From positions 248,001 through 312,000 of the forward strand of contig JAQGEQ010000339.1 of the NCBI GenBank assembly GCA_034620365.1: DNA of 64,000 bases, read 5' to 3'. The notes beneath the pieces were generated by a model. It did not search any database. It saw only the letters and a list, made by a program, of their open reading frames with translations, and was not told the DNA's origin. The DNA is from Pegea sp. RAD2-039. Lineage: Eukaryota; Chordata; Thaliacea; Salpida; Salpidae. The position numbers and the translations under genes were made by a program. Shown here piece by piece: positions 12,754-25,948 of this stretch. Position 1 is the first letter of the stretch. Each line of letters starts with the position of its first letter.

Positions 12754-15700
12754 GATATAGGTTTTCAAATTTGTAACATTAAAAGCAACTGAAAATAGAT
12801 ATGCACTCTCCAGTGCACCGAATGATAATCCATATAGGCTTGTTCTATCGTTTTCTTTTTACCTTTTTCTTCTCCTCTTATTGTTTGCTTCACTCTTTCT
12901 TACTTCAGTACCCACTAACTACTTATCATTATAAACCACGATCAAAACTGCTAAAAAGCAAATTGCACTTGACGTTGTTTCATCACCAACAATTTTGTCG
13001 TTAAACTTTATCGTTTATTTGTTTTTCATCTTTTATGCAATCTATTTGCACTTAACACATCACTTTGCTTTTGACAATTAATCAATCAAGTAATCGATAA
13101 TAAAATGAAACAAAAAGTCCTAAAATATTTGATAGATCACTCAAACTTTAATAAGAGCCTCCTTAACAGCATTCCTTTTTCAGTAAACAAATGTTTGTAT
13201 TAATTTTATTTGTAATTATCATTTAATCCTATCTCTTACACTAAAATAAAAGTCTTTAATAGATTTAGTTACTTTATTTTTTATTTAAAAGTGTATGAAA
13301 TTTTTAAGCTGAAGCCAAAAGTATTTAGTTTTATTCAAAGTTTGAATAATTTTAAGCTGAGTAAATCCTTTTAAAGATAAAGTTTTATCAAAGTTTGTAT
13401 TATTTTGTAGTTCAGCTAATATGGTTTAATTAAAAGATTAGTTTCAATTATTTTCATGGAGTCAATACATTAATTGTTGAAATCTGATTTGTTTAATGCT
13501 ATGATAAACTTATGAAATGATAATTGATTTAATCATCAATCAAAAAAAGTTTTTAAATTCCAACAACCTTACACATACAATATTTGTTTTGAATTAACAT
13601 TAATATTTCGCTATTGAAACATAGTTCATTAAAATTTTGTTATCACAACAATTATTTGCGTTTTTTGTTGCCTCTAGCAACTAGTTGCTTCAAATTTTAT
13701 GGTTAAAATGGTTCAAAAAACACAATCTTATTTATTTTAATTGAATTTATACTGAAACAACAAGTAATAATTTATTTAGCTTTGTATAAACTCAATTTAT
13801 AAAAATATATTATTTTTTTTAACCTCATCTATCCAATATTTAAAAACTAAAAAAGATTCTTACTTTAAGCTCTACAAAAATGCCACAATATTTAATTTCA
13901 TCGAAATAAATAAAAAGACAAATAAACCATAAGTTTTATTACTTCTTTTTATAACATTAATATAATTTAAATAGAGCAATGAATCATAAAAATGTACAAA
14001 TAAAGTGTTATCGACTTTAAGTTAGTTTCTTGAAATAAAAAAACAGTATTCTTAATAAAGCAATCAGCTGTAAAATTTTTAATTAGATTTTTAAAATTAT
14101 AATGTCATAAAGCAGTAAACTGGGCACAAAAACTTAATCAGAAAAAAAAATAAAATAATTAAAATTCTCCAAAAAGCAGAAAGCTTACTAAAAATAACAA
14201 CATTTAAATAAATATTTTTATAAACAGCTAATAACCGCACGGTTTGTTTTTTCCAGTTCTTAAGTCACTTTAAAAAATAGCTTATTTAATTACAATAAAG
14301 AAGTAGAAAACAGTTAATAAGTTAATATTGACAAATTTAGAGTTAAAATATTACTTCACAAGTCAAAGAGATAACGCTAAAATGGATACAAAATTTTGTG
14401 TATTATAAACAAATGTAAGTCATCTATAGAAAAACATTAAAAAAATGAATTACCTTATTTTGATAAAACAATAATTATAAATTTTAGAGCCACTATTGCC
14501 TAGAAATAGTCTTTTAAATAATTTTGGATAGCTTATAGACAATTATAGTACATAAGGTGTGTATTATCAAAGTTGTTTTTGGCCGTTATATAACCCATTA
14601 GACAATAACATATATTACTCTGGTTTAAATCTTTAATATCTAAAGTGGAATAAACAAGCTCTCAAATTATAATAAAGAAAAAATGTAAATCCAAGTTATT
14701 TGAATCAGATGTTTTTATACGGAGTACTGTACATCTTAAAACATCCGGTACCGTAATAACAACACTAAACATATTTCATTTGATTGATATTTGGCATATA
14801 TTCGTTGTTCAAATAAATCTATTTCCTTGTTTGTATCTGTGTATGCTAAAATTAAAACTAACTTTATTGTGGTAGTGTGTATAGTTTATTGGTAAAACCA
14901 GCTTCGATTTACTTTACCGTTTGAACTCCAAATAAAGCTAAAAATAAACAAAACAAAAACTATTTGAATCCATTTAACATTTTGCCCTTTAAAAATTCGA
15001 ATACCGACCTCGCTAAACTAAAAAAACACAAAAAATTGAAAAACTCGTCTTATACCATGAAGTGAATTGATGGTCCATGGTTTTACAAAATCACCTATCA
15101 CTATCAGATACAAAAAAATATTTCCCAAAATAGTTGTGTATGCTTCCTAAACAATATTGAGCTTATGATACAGAATTTGAATCAAAAATACTTAATTAAT
15201 TATGAATGGTGCGAAAGTTAATTAATAAAATTATTTGCATTTGCTACTAACTTCCATTTCTCATATTTCTGACTTTTTAGTAAAACACGAGCCTAGACCA
15301 GCCTGAAACTAAACTGATCTTTTGATAAGACGCAGGACTTTTTAGATTTCTCAGTTTGATACCAACCAACTTTTTTAAAACATCTGAGCAAAAGTTCCAA
15401 AATAAAATCTTTAATTTTCTTAATCTTAGAGATAAATTGAAGTTCGGAAAATTACGCCCTTGTTTTGACAGTAAAAATCTTTTGGTCGGTTTTTCCATTT
15501 TAAATTTAAAAGTTATTTTGTAATCGTTTGAAAACTGACTACTAGATAATTGAAGAATAAAAATTGTGGAATAGACGAGATAAGGGACAACTTTCACCGA
15601 TAACAGCTGATCTTATAAACAAACAGCACTTTGCAAGACTAAAAAAATAAGAAAAACTCTATAAAACTTTTTAGAAGTATAGATAGGAAGACCCGTGTGC

Positions 15701-17254
15701 TAAACTCCTTGTATCTGTTTATCTGCAGCTTGAGCGAGACTTGTAGACCTAATAATAAGTTATAAGAAGTAACTATAAATATAGGATCGAAAGATAGTAT
15801 TGATTTTTAAAAGTAATTGTGCAATAATTAGATATGAAAAATCATTTAAAGATCTTCTTTCTCCAATTTCAAAATTTAATAAGGCAGAGACCTCAGAAGA
15901 CACCAACAAGCCAAGTTGTCAAAGGGAATAATTAAAAAATTAAGAAATAGATTTATATATTATAAAAATCTTAAAATAGAAAGAATTAGTTAGTTTCTTG
16001 TTTAAAAAAGTGAAGAAACAGCTAAAAATAATAAACTAGTAACTGGATTTTTAATAATATCTAGAATATGTGAAATTTCAGTCGATTTAAGCCAGTTTTC
16101 AGAAATGAAAACAATGAATTTATAAACTGTCGGAGAATTTCTATAAACTTACTTACTTACAAAATAACATTAAAGGTCATTAAGTCAAGTGACAATATCT
16201 TAGTTCTTTCTGTGATCAACTATCTAAGCAGACAATTTAGAAAGCTGTATTTCAGAGCATATACGAAACTCTAGAAATAATTTGATTCAATGCACAGGAA
16301 AGCTTCTACACCTTAAAAAAACTCTTAACAGGTTTCTTAGACTTACAAGTTATACAGAACAGCATGATTTAAATTCAACATTTCTAAGAACCTTCTGCTC
16401 TCAACTAAAGTACAACAAAGATCATTCTGCCCTCATTTCTACTCATTGTCTACATAGACTAGCCTACAAAGTTATCGGTTGACTTTCTAGGGTCACAAGG
16501 TGAGGGTAATAATACTTTGGAATCTTTAAGGACTTTTGTCAGTTAAGAAATAAAATGCTGGAAGAATGTTAAGATTTAAAATAAATAACATTTTGTTCAA
16601 ACTAAATTCATCTTTGGGGCATTTTAAAGAAACTACAAAATCTTCTGTTTACAAAAGCTTTTTATTGGTTCAATAATATTCAGTAGCAAAGCGTAGTTTT
16701 ACAAATTAATTATTTACTTATCATCAAAGTGAACGTTCTGATCTGCCAAAAGCAAACAATCTCTTGATCTCTTCGACTGCTATTTGGGATCTGTATAATA
16801 AATCAAAGATTTTGATTTGTAATAATTAAAAAACTTTACAGGCGAAGGCGCCAAATTGAGCAGGCAGTTCTTATTTTATAATCTACATGAGATTCAACAC
16901 AACTTTGTTAAGGAGACGACTTGATGTGAAGTAAAGTCGTTTGGCCATATGATAGAAAGGTGCCTTTGCGCCAAGAAGCTATAAAATTCTAATAAAAGAC
17001 CATTTACTAGTAAAGCTTTTAAAATGTGACGTACTTTTTTCATCGTACAAAGACCATCTCTTCAGATCAGTATAAAATCCTTGAAATATCTTTTTCCCGA
17101 CTTCAAATATTCAATTTGAAAATATCAATGTTTTTTTTTTCATCTTAACATCAATAAGATATTTATACAGCTCAGATGTTGGTATTAAAAATTAAATCGC
17201 TCAGCAACTTACTAACACCAAATTTTTTTTATTTTTTTTTAATTTTATATATAT
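12754..17254. other. Spacer between FoxQ1 and the NPL4 side
   Basis: Presumably includes the FoxQ1 promoter at its left edge, but no TATA box or initiator can be assigned. A 106-codon frame on the minus strand (15277-15597) begins with a hydrophobic, signal-like stretch (MKVVPYLVYSTIFILQLSSS) but then turns into unstructured basic sequence without splice or family support. The sequence around 16200-17000 is less AT-rich and may contain decayed repeats. No gene is called. Confidence 0.5.
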
Positions 17255-17429
17255 AAATGCGAAGGAGGGTGCCTAAAGAGAGCACATCTCACTAACACAC
17301 ATTCTCAGGAGTTTTTTATGGTTTTTCTCAGGAGTTTTTATATGTCTCCACCTGGGGTCGAACCCGGTACTTCCTAGCTAGATGTACCTTGTAGCTAGGT
17401 GTAGTAACCGCTTCGCCACCAAGCAGGAC
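17221..17429 (-). mobile_element. tRNA-derived SINE, full-length-looking copy
   Basis: Read on the minus strand, the element starts near 17429. It carries a good RNA polymerase III A box (TGGCGAAGCGG, 17418-17408) and B box (GGTTCGACCCC, 17364-17354), about 44 bp apart, inside a tRNA-like segment with a long variable-arm-like insert. A 23-bp repeat (CTCAGGAG plus T-rich) occurs twice at about 17304-17344. Then come a 53-bp core shared with two other loci in the window (17255-17307) and an A/T-rich tail at 17221-17254. Pol III boxes, tail and shared core together support a SINE. No convincing target-site duplication was found. Confidence 0.7.
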
Positions 17430-18585
17430 AAATTGACTTTTTTTATTGGGTAACTACATCTTAGAATTTTCTTCCTGACTCACTACACCAGAATCTATTA
17501 CCTCATTTAAGATTAAAAAAATGATTGAAGGAACTTTCTCAGCAACTGATAACGCTGCCAGTTTCTTTATTTTGTTCTTAATCTATACTTATGCCCCTGC
17601 AGTATTTCTATTCAATAATTATGCTAAACTGAAATACTTTAAATTTTTGAATTATCTTTCCATTCTTATTTTTTGAACGCTATAAGAGCTGATAAATTTG
17701 TCACTCGCATTCACACGTTAATTAGAATAAAAAAAGACATAAAAGCGAGATTACTGAAACGTCTCAGCTTCAAGCCCGCTTAGCTAGCTACATCCATAGA
17801 CGTACTGAAGTCAACCTTTCACGAGTCAGCCACTAGAAATTGTTGTCAAGGAAGGAAAAGTAAGTGGTGCGGACGGCTGTACCTGGAAACCATCAACGTT
17901 TCTTCCTTGGGTACTAGGTCAATACTAACTACAAAAGTCAACAGCCGGAGCTAGGTGGGTGTCCCACAAATAAAAAGTTAATGACAAAAACTTTGGTATC
18001 TTCTGAAATATCCGGCTGTTTAAATCAGCGGATTACAGCGCTTTTGAAAATACTTAAAACTTTTTTGACGTCAATGTTTTTGAGCTTCTACATATTAGCC
18101 ACGTTGTTTAGCTTGAAGCTGAGCGTTTATAAACCATCCTAAACCACCAAGCACAAGATTTGTTTGTAAGACAAATCATTACTGCTTCGGTGTTGTTGTT
18201 CAAACGTTCGAAATCGGTTTAAACTTGTTGGTTTGCAAATCAATACCAGATAAACACATCCAAAATAAACTTTTCAAATATAACATATATATTAATGGTT
18301 TATTAAGGACAAATCATTTCTCTTGAAATGAAATCTATTTTTATTATAAGATTATGACTTTTGAAAACCAATAGAAGATAACCTTAAGAAATTTGAATAC
18401 AGAAGATTATATTAAGTCACATTTATATATATAAAATAATACAAGAAAATAGTACCAGAAAAACGAGCCGACAGAGAAAGTAATAATCAAACAAATATAA
18501 TTTCCAATTATAAAGTTCTTCAAACAATTTCAGATCAAATATCAAAGAACTCAAATTAATGAAAGTCAAATTTTAATGACATAAA
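17430..18585. repeat. Decayed repeat or transposon-derived stretch
   Basis: Noticeably less AT-rich than its surroundings, especially 17750-18080. The part at 17540-17740 resembles 56335-56580: both contain tacttatgcc-ctgcag-like sequence, then a frame reading approximately F-x-x-I-R/Q-A-D/E-x-F followed by H-x-L. Stops interrupt the frame here, so this is a remnant. No complete terminal repeats were seen. The last few hundred bases before 18585 should hold the NPL4 3' UTR. Confidence 0.4.
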
Positions 18586-20584
18586 CTATTGTACTTGTAA
18601 ACTACGTTTAATAGCTTCACGCATCTCTTCATCCATACGTGAGGACTGATCAGCTGATGTAGTATCCATATCTTCACTTGTATGCTTCATAATTTCCTGT
18701 AAAGTTGACCAGTTTTCACAAGTCCGGCTCCATTCCAGAGCTTTTTCATTATCGTGTGTTCGAACTGCTTCTAAAAGCATATCCATATCATCCTTTAAAA
18801 GAAAATCTAGTTTAGTCATCAGATTTGGTTTAGACTTTCACAAGTAAATCATTAAATTGACGAGAATATAAAATTAAATATTCTTGTTTTCAATTATTGA
18901 CATCAAAAAGAAATATTTCTACAAATGCAAGTTTAAAATCATAAATATTATTTAAAAAGATATTCGATATAAGATCAAATAATTATTATATAATAGAAAA
19001 AAGTTTACTAACCAATAATGGAAGCATATTATTGACAGCCAAAAACAACAACACATTAAAGTCTGAAAGAGCATCTACAAACTTCTCTTCAGAAAACTTT
19101 CTTAAATATGATGATAATGAAGAAAGGTTTTGAGTTTGTCCAACAGAGTCCCTATTACATGCAGGAAACTCAGCTATATCAGAAGAACAGGAATATTTAG
19201 GATCTCTTGGAAAAGCTGTCGGCACCTATGTAAATAAAACTTGTTTAAGAAGTTGTCACTATTAAATATCAAAACATCAAGATTAACTCACGTCAATAAG
19301 AAGATATTCTAAAGGTAGAGGACGCGCTAGTTTTTGAACTTCATTCCCATATTTATCTTTTTCTTTAAAATAGACATCTGCTACAAACAATTCAGACGAG
19401 CTTTCTCTAATGTAGCCAAGCTCGGGAGCATCCAGTGTTGGTATAAGACAACCATCTGCTACAAGAGACATACATTGATTAGAAACTTGATAACCTTCAA
19501 AGTTGATGTTATTTTCTTTGTCACCAGAAGCAACCACTGTAACAAATTTTGAACCATAAACACCATCAGATGATAAACGACAGGGATTAGGATTCAAATT
19601 CTGTAATACACCAGCTGATATACACTCTTCAGCAGAAAGAAAATGAGATTCTGAATTACGGAAGTTTTTTACTTTTCCACTTTGACTATCTAATGCAACT
19701 AAATCTGTAATAATCCAACCTATTTTTTTCAAACCTATTTTTTCAGCAATTTTATTTGCAACATTTTCATGTGGATCAACATCAAAATCTAACCCATCAA
19801 CTTTAGTGAATTGAGGAGGTTCATATATGGCACATACTTCAGTTTTGATACCTAAAGGAACTTCTAAATGTTTTGAATATCTTCCATATAAATAACCCAT
19901 TCGTTGATGACCACTTGATCTCCAAAAATTTAAAAATCGATCAACAATTTCTTTGTTTTCAAACATAATATTATCTACATGGCGAAATTTTTGGCGATTT
20001 AAAGTAACAGCAGATGGGAGATTATACACAGTCTTTTTGTTTTCATTTGGATTCAGTTTACACGATGCTTTAAATGTTTCGAATTTGAAATATTTGCCCT
20101 TGTCAACACCAGAAGTTTGCTGACGCATATATGCATGAAATGAAAGAAACTTAATTTCTTTTTCTTTTAAATATCCTTCATCCCAAGGTTCAATTGATAA
20201 GTTATCCATCTTAAAAATAGTATCACTTTTTGTTGAAGCTTCACTTTTTATTCTTCCATCTTCTTTCCACAAGATACGATCAATTTCATCTTCAACAATT
20301 TTGTTAGATTGGGGTTGAGACAGTTGCTTTGTTGATTTAGTTTCTTTTACTTTGCCATAAACTTTCATAAACAGCATCTCACCATGATTTAAACCAACTT
20401 CAGCTACACTTAGATTAGAATTTCTATAAACTTCATCTTCAAAATTTCTCTTTTTATATAATTTATTTATTTGTCCACTTGAGTTAAAGGCTTGACCTAC
20501 TTTATTATGAAGTAGCTCCAAGGAGTCATGAGAGTTTATCTCAACTCTTTTAGTACCCTGAGAAGACTGTACACGGATAATCAT
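18586..20584 (-). CDS. NPLOC4: NPL4, nuclear protein localization protein 4 homologue
   Basis: Cofactor that, with UFD1, directs the p97/Cdc48 unfoldase to ubiquitylated substrates. Exons: 19292-20584, 19013-19225, 18586-18792, both introns phase 0; 570 residues. Domains: ubiquitin-like fold at about 1-78 (IIRVQSSQGTKRVE), zf-NPL4 region at about 105-200, then the MPN-like NPL4 domain from about residue 200 (RHVDNIMFEN, GYLYGRY, FEGYQVSNQCMSL, DAPELGY, LARPLPLEYLLIDV). Two oddities. The cysteine/histidine ligands of both zinc fingers are absent: the region before EPWDEGYL has no CxxC, and the second finger region (about 175-190) keeps one Cys. The vertebrate-type C-terminal NZF finger is missing; instead the protein ends in a UIM-like DEEMREAIKRSL (556-567). 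Identity is secure from the strongly conserved core; the zinc loss is directly visible. Confidence 0.93.
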
Positions 20585-23518
20585 TAATCTATATGATAAG
20601 AAGATTACTTAATCGCAAATTTAATCCTGAAAGAAAAATAAATTTCTTATTTTAAAGGTTCTTCGATCAATTGAATTTAAAAACTATTCAATTTTGTTTT
20701 TAATAGTTTTTGATATAATAAAAATTTATAAGAAAAGTACTTTAAAAAGAAAATTAATACAACATGCCATAAAATAAAAGAGTATTTGGATATTATAACT
20801 AAACATTCAGCAAAATCAACTCCTAAATCAAACAAATAATAATAACTTAGAAGAAAGTTTTTATAGCCAAATAACTTGATAATTTTAAGTTCTTAAAGCA
20901 TAAACTGCTTTTGCAATGATTTAGAAGCATATAATCATAACAAGCACCTTTACAATCATCTTTAAGCTGATTTTATGATTAGTTAAAATTTCATCTATAA
21001 TACCTTAAACATTATTCAAGATACAACACTCTTATAAAAATTATATTTCTATTTACAAAATATTTTTAATTCAAAGCATAAAACTAAAGAATTTTAGTAT
21101 AAAACTTGACAAGCAACAAAATTGTTTAACAAATTTTGTTTAAAACAATTTTCATAAAATAAATATAAAAAATTCTAATGAAAATTATTCTATAATAAAT
21201 TAGCATTACAAAACAAAATACAGAATATATTCCAAAAGCTAAAAATATTCTTTTATACAAAACTAACAATAGAAGTAAAAGAAATGTTAATTAATTTTTG
21301 CCTTACTTTTATTCTTATCCACCAAAAGCTTAAACTAAAAAATATAAATTACCAGATAGCTTAAAGTTATATAACTTATTAGAAAATACTTAAACAATAA
21401 ACAAAAAAATTAAAACTACATTTTAAACTTGTCATTTTGACAAAATATAAAAGTCTAAAATGTTAACAATAATTATTAGATCAAATATAAACTTTTAAAA
21501 GATACAAAATTAGTAAAAATCTTTTTCAGTTGAATTTCAAGTAAATGTAAAAGCAAAAGTATTATTAAAAGAATCTAGTATTGTAAAAAAGTTACTACCA
21601 AACATCTTCTAAAAAATGTTTTATTACAAAAAAGAAAGAATTAATTGTATTCATACTTTACAGTTAGAAATTAATAATAATAATTAATATCATTTAACAA
21701 GGCATACAATTAAAAAAGAACAATGTGATAACAAAATAAAACTACCAACCTAATACTTTCTAAAAGTATTTTGATAAAAAATAATCAACTCTTAGAAAAA
21801 AATTTAAAAAAGAAAAAATGTTTAATGTATTACCAACAAAGAAAAATTATAATAAAAACATATTTTAATTTAATTGTTGTTAAGTATCGTTTATTACGTT
21901 TCATAATAAAATAAACATAAAAATTATATCTAACGGTTTTAACATCAAACTATAATAGTCATACTTTCATAAAGACTAACAAATTTGGTGATTACATTTT
22001 TGAGCCTGAAGTTATAAGCTGGTTTATAAATAAATAATATGAGTACAGTATGAATAATGTATGTGTTCGATCATTAGCAGAAAATTGAAAATAAATCTTT
22101 AAAAAAAATCCTATTTTGAAGTAAAAGGATTTTAGTCAAGAACTGAAAATTAGTTTCTTTAAAGTATTTAAATGTTCGTTTACTGATCTATGGTTTGTAA
22201 TGTGTATTCTCTTGTCTCTTGCCATTAGTTAGTTTATAGTGCCTAGTAAAATATTTTATCACTTTTTACAACTTTGTAAATATTTTTTGACTTTTGTTTA
22301 AACTCTATTATTAGCAAATAGATTTTCTAAAGTATATATATGATTTGTTCTTAGTAGAATGATTAGATTTAGTTATTAGTTACTTTTATGAAAAAATTTC
22401 AGAGAAGAATAAATAGAAACTTTTATTTTAGAGTATAGAAGTGTTTTAAAGTATCAGTCAAATGTGTTAGCCTTATAATATTTTTGTGGAGAGAATCCAG
22501 TCTTAAGTTTACGTAAAAGAAATGAGATAAAAATATTTTTTCACTACTTTGAAAATACCGAACCTTTTCCGTTATAATATTTGTTACCAATCAAGTTGAA
22601 ATATAAATATATTTTTAATAAAATGTGACAGCATGACTAGGTTAGAATAATTACAAGAGCTGTACTACCTTATCCATACATAACAGTGGTTTCTAGGCTT
22701 TTCAATCATAATTCTAGAGAAAACCTTTGTAAAAAAGCTTCTTCAAAATAGCAAATTAAACAGCTCTCATTACTGACGTAGTAAACTTACAGTTATTTGG
22801 CATCGAAAAATCTGATCTGTGAAAATTATCATATCGAATTTTTGGCAATAAAAATTTACATTTTTGCAAATTTACGTTGCGCATGTTTGGATATAACACT
22901 AATAAACTTGTGATCTAAAATTTAGAATCAAAATTCAAGGTACAATCTGCAACAAGCCTTATTAATACTCAAAGCGGCAAGGATTCTTTGGTAAATATTC
23001 TAAAGATCTTAGGATGTGTTATAGAAGATTCTTTTGTTGGTGAAAAGTGTTGTAAACTTCTACTGTCCAATAACTTCATTCAATACAAGAATGAAACTCA
23101 AATTAAGCTTTTGTGCTCAAAACGAAGTTTAAATTAGCTTTGATGGTAAGAATACTTTATAAAATTAATATTTATGAATACCAAAAGACCCAATAACGCA
23201 ACTGCATCATCTTCAAGTAACAAAAAGATACAAAATTTTCCTCACAAACTAATACTGCCTTAAACTTTTTTGTAAATCAATACCAGTAGTAAGTTAGAAT
23301 AAAAACTAGGTTTAGTAAACTTTAGTTAAAAAATAGTTAGATGAAAAGATAAGATGATTATTTTTATTATCCGATCAAAATTCATCTAAACTGAAGGCAA
23401 TTTATTGAAAATTCACTTAATAACTTGATCTATAACAAAACAGTTCCACATACAGAAAAGCAAATCACCAAAACGACCTTTTTTTAAATTCGAAATTATT
23501 TGTCTGTGTATTCCAAAA
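20585..23518. other. Spacer between NPL4 and eIF3M
   Basis: Very AT-rich sequence of 2.9 kb with no supported gene, RNA or repeat. The NPL4 promoter should lie at its left end and the eIF3M 3' UTR at its right end. Confidence 0.6.
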
Positions 23519-25731
23519 CTAATCAGATTTAAGACTGTTTAATTGGTCACAAACAGAAGTTAGTTGACGTCGTGCACAAGCAAGGCAAGCTGCTAGATCT
23601 TTCCATTCATCTACGTTGAAACTTCTTTTGCAAGCTTGACTAAATATTAAATTGTTTTTAGAATGGTAATATCTAACTATTAACATGAAATTAAACAAGT
23701 TCAATTGTGAAGCACAAACCTGGCAATCAATTTACGACTGTTTTCATCAATTCGTCCTCTAATCAAATTACTGAAAACAGCTAAAAACAAGATTACAGTT
23801 TAGAAGAGGTTGAAGTCAAAAGTGATCTCACCATCAAAGATGATCTCTTCCAAGCTATCTTCATCAATTCCGAGTTTTTCAATTATGTCGTCATAACTAA
23901 CTTCTCTCTTAGATCCAATTACATCCACTAGAGTAAGAAGTTTCATCTTACGGATGTTGCTTTCATGACAGAGATCTGAACATCAACAAATCAGTGAAAT
24001 TATATTTTTGAAATCATTTATTTAACTTTCAACAACCAACCTAAACCTTTGATAAAGTCTGGGTTGTCTTCATTAAACTTCATATAGTCTTGGATGTCAC
24101 CAGTCACAAAAATAGTTAATAACTGTAAAAGATCAACTGTTAGATGTTTAAAAATTAGAAAAAATAACTGACTTTATGTACAGGTTTTCCTTCAAGAAGT
24201 TTAACTGGTAAAAGATTAAGCAAATGGTCAAACACAAACATGTTCTTGTCCATGATAGCTTGTCGAATACATCTAAGAAGTTATTTCAAGATTTAAAACA
24301 TACAAAGATAAAAGATTTTTTAGAAATAGGAGATTCTCATGATTGAATCTTTTATAATCAGGAAATGAAGATGGACTTACTTGATAGCATCGTCAGAAGC
24401 TTGTTCAGCATTTTCTTTTGTAAAACTACCAAGTAATGCAATCATTATCTCACTAGCTTCTTTGTAATGACCACAATTGTAATGTGAATCATACAACAAT
24501 CTGTATAAAAAGTGGCGTTGTTCTTCCGTTAGGCCCCAATATTGTACCCATAAAGCAACCTAGGACATCAAAGTTGGAAGAAATTAATTATAAAGATCAT
24601 GAAAGTTTAGGAGGTAGTAGATGATAAAACCTGGTTTAAAGCACAAGGAATCTGGAGGATTTCTTTAGAGATTTCTGCAACCTTAATCCACGAACAATAC
24701 ACCTCAAATAAGAATGGATTTTCAATAGGATAACCAGAGAACAGTATGTTTAAACTTCAAAGAAATCAAATGTTTTTTGAGAAATTCAAATATGGATTAA
24801 CCGACGACAAGTACTTACAGTTTAAAACTTAAACTAGCTTTTTCTTCAACAGAAGCACCAGCCTCTAATTTCTCACACAAATCCTTTACCATTGAACCAA
24901 CTTTATCAACAGGAATAGTAAATAACAACGATATGACACTATTAACCATTCCTTCCAAAGCTGATAACACAAAATTAAAGATAGTTGAAAAAAATTGCAG
25001 TATATAAATGAACTTGAATTAAAGAGTTTATAGTTTTTATCAGCAGTTCTTCAAGGTCTATAAATGATCATGCCATGAAAGAAAATATGTATAAAAGAAA
25101 CAGGTACAGAGTTTTTTAATCTCAACTTTTCATAGATTAAATATACTTGTAAAATTTATAAACTTATCATAACAAAATTCTATACTCTTGAAATGTATCA
25201 AAATTAGTGAAAATAAGCTTTTTCTCTAAATATAATTACAATTCACTCACCTTTGTGATCAGAGTTTTGAACCCAGACCTCACCAACTGCTTTTATCAAA
25301 CTGCTAACGTCAGTTGCAGTATCAAGTGTAGGCTCATCATTAATATCAACTTTAAAAGTCTTCATATAACTCCACAATTGTGTTATCTATCAATGTTAAA
25401 ATATGAAGAATAAATAGTTTATAAAAGTATAAAAATCGTATAGAATTTAACTTTATTTAAAATGTTATAATGATTTATTAAAATTATAAATTTTTAAATA
25501 CAAAATTAATCTTCAATAAAATATAAATATTATAACTAGATTAATTATAGGGTAATAAAGCTTAAAGATACTTGAGTTAAATAAAAAAGACATTAATTTA
25601 AATCTATTAATTCTTAAAGAAAAATTTTTAAACTAAATACTTCTAGTAAATTTATAATAATTAATTAAGAATAAAATGAGGATACTAACTTGATTAGACT
25701 CAGATAAATCAATATATGTGGGAATACTCAT
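23519..25731 (-). CDS. EIF3M: Translation initiation factor eIF3 subunit M (PCI protein)
   Basis: Subunit of the eIF3 octamer scaffold in cytoplasmic translation initiation. Ten exons: 25690-25731, 25251-25386, 24819-24960, 24631-24754, 24381-24559, 24173-24272, 24041-24122, 23832-23975, 23720-23780, 23519-23639. All introns are short GT-AG and the joined frame is open for 376 residues, matching the usual family length of about 375. Family signatures: start MSIPTYIDLSESNQ; FVFDHLL followed by KLLEGKPVHKLLTIFV; FIKGLDLCHESNIRKMKLLTLVDVIG leading into the winged-helix half of the PCI domain (EVSYDDIIEKLGI); and the C-terminal coil WKDLAACLACARRQLTSV. The ATG lies 217 bp after the RAD1 stop on the same strand, with an acceptor-like TTTTTCAG about 40 bp before it. 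Confidence 0.93.
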
Positions 25732-25948
25732 CTTTCAGCAATAATTTATATATTAAATGTATAAGCTGAAAAATTCAATTTATAGCTTAAAAAAGGCTAA
25801 TAACCAGCATTAAATTACTTCAAATTTTTAATTATAATTTGCTAAGATAAACAAGAGCTTTATTTACTGTTTTTTTTATATAAACTAAGACACTGTTTGA
25901 TAAGAAATAAATTTTAAGAGCTTCAACCTATAAAAAAATTAGTGAAAA
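25732..25948 (-). promoter_or_regulatory. Short RAD1-eIF3M intergenic with AATAAA and acceptor-like site
   Basis: On the minus strand this gap holds, in order, a canonical AATAAA (about 25865-25860) suited to RAD1 polyadenylation, then an AT-rich stretch, then ATTGAATTTTTCAG, a good 3' splice acceptor about 40 bp before the eIF3M ATG. It could be an ordinary compact promoter with a spliced leader exon further upstream, or a trans-splice site of a two-gene transcription unit. Only the motifs are seen; the mechanism is inferred. Confidence 0.4.

Noticed and set aside
16282..16482. 66-codon plus-strand frame
   Set aside because: No domain, splice context or compositional support beyond a slightly lower AT content.
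17350..17429. Functional tRNA gene
   Set aside because: A and B boxes are good, but the acceptor stem does not pair properly and the anticodon loop lacks T33; with the core and A-tail it fits a SINE head.
19334..19552. Plus-strand frame opposite NPL4
   Set aside because: Antisense to a strongly conserved NPL4 segment.
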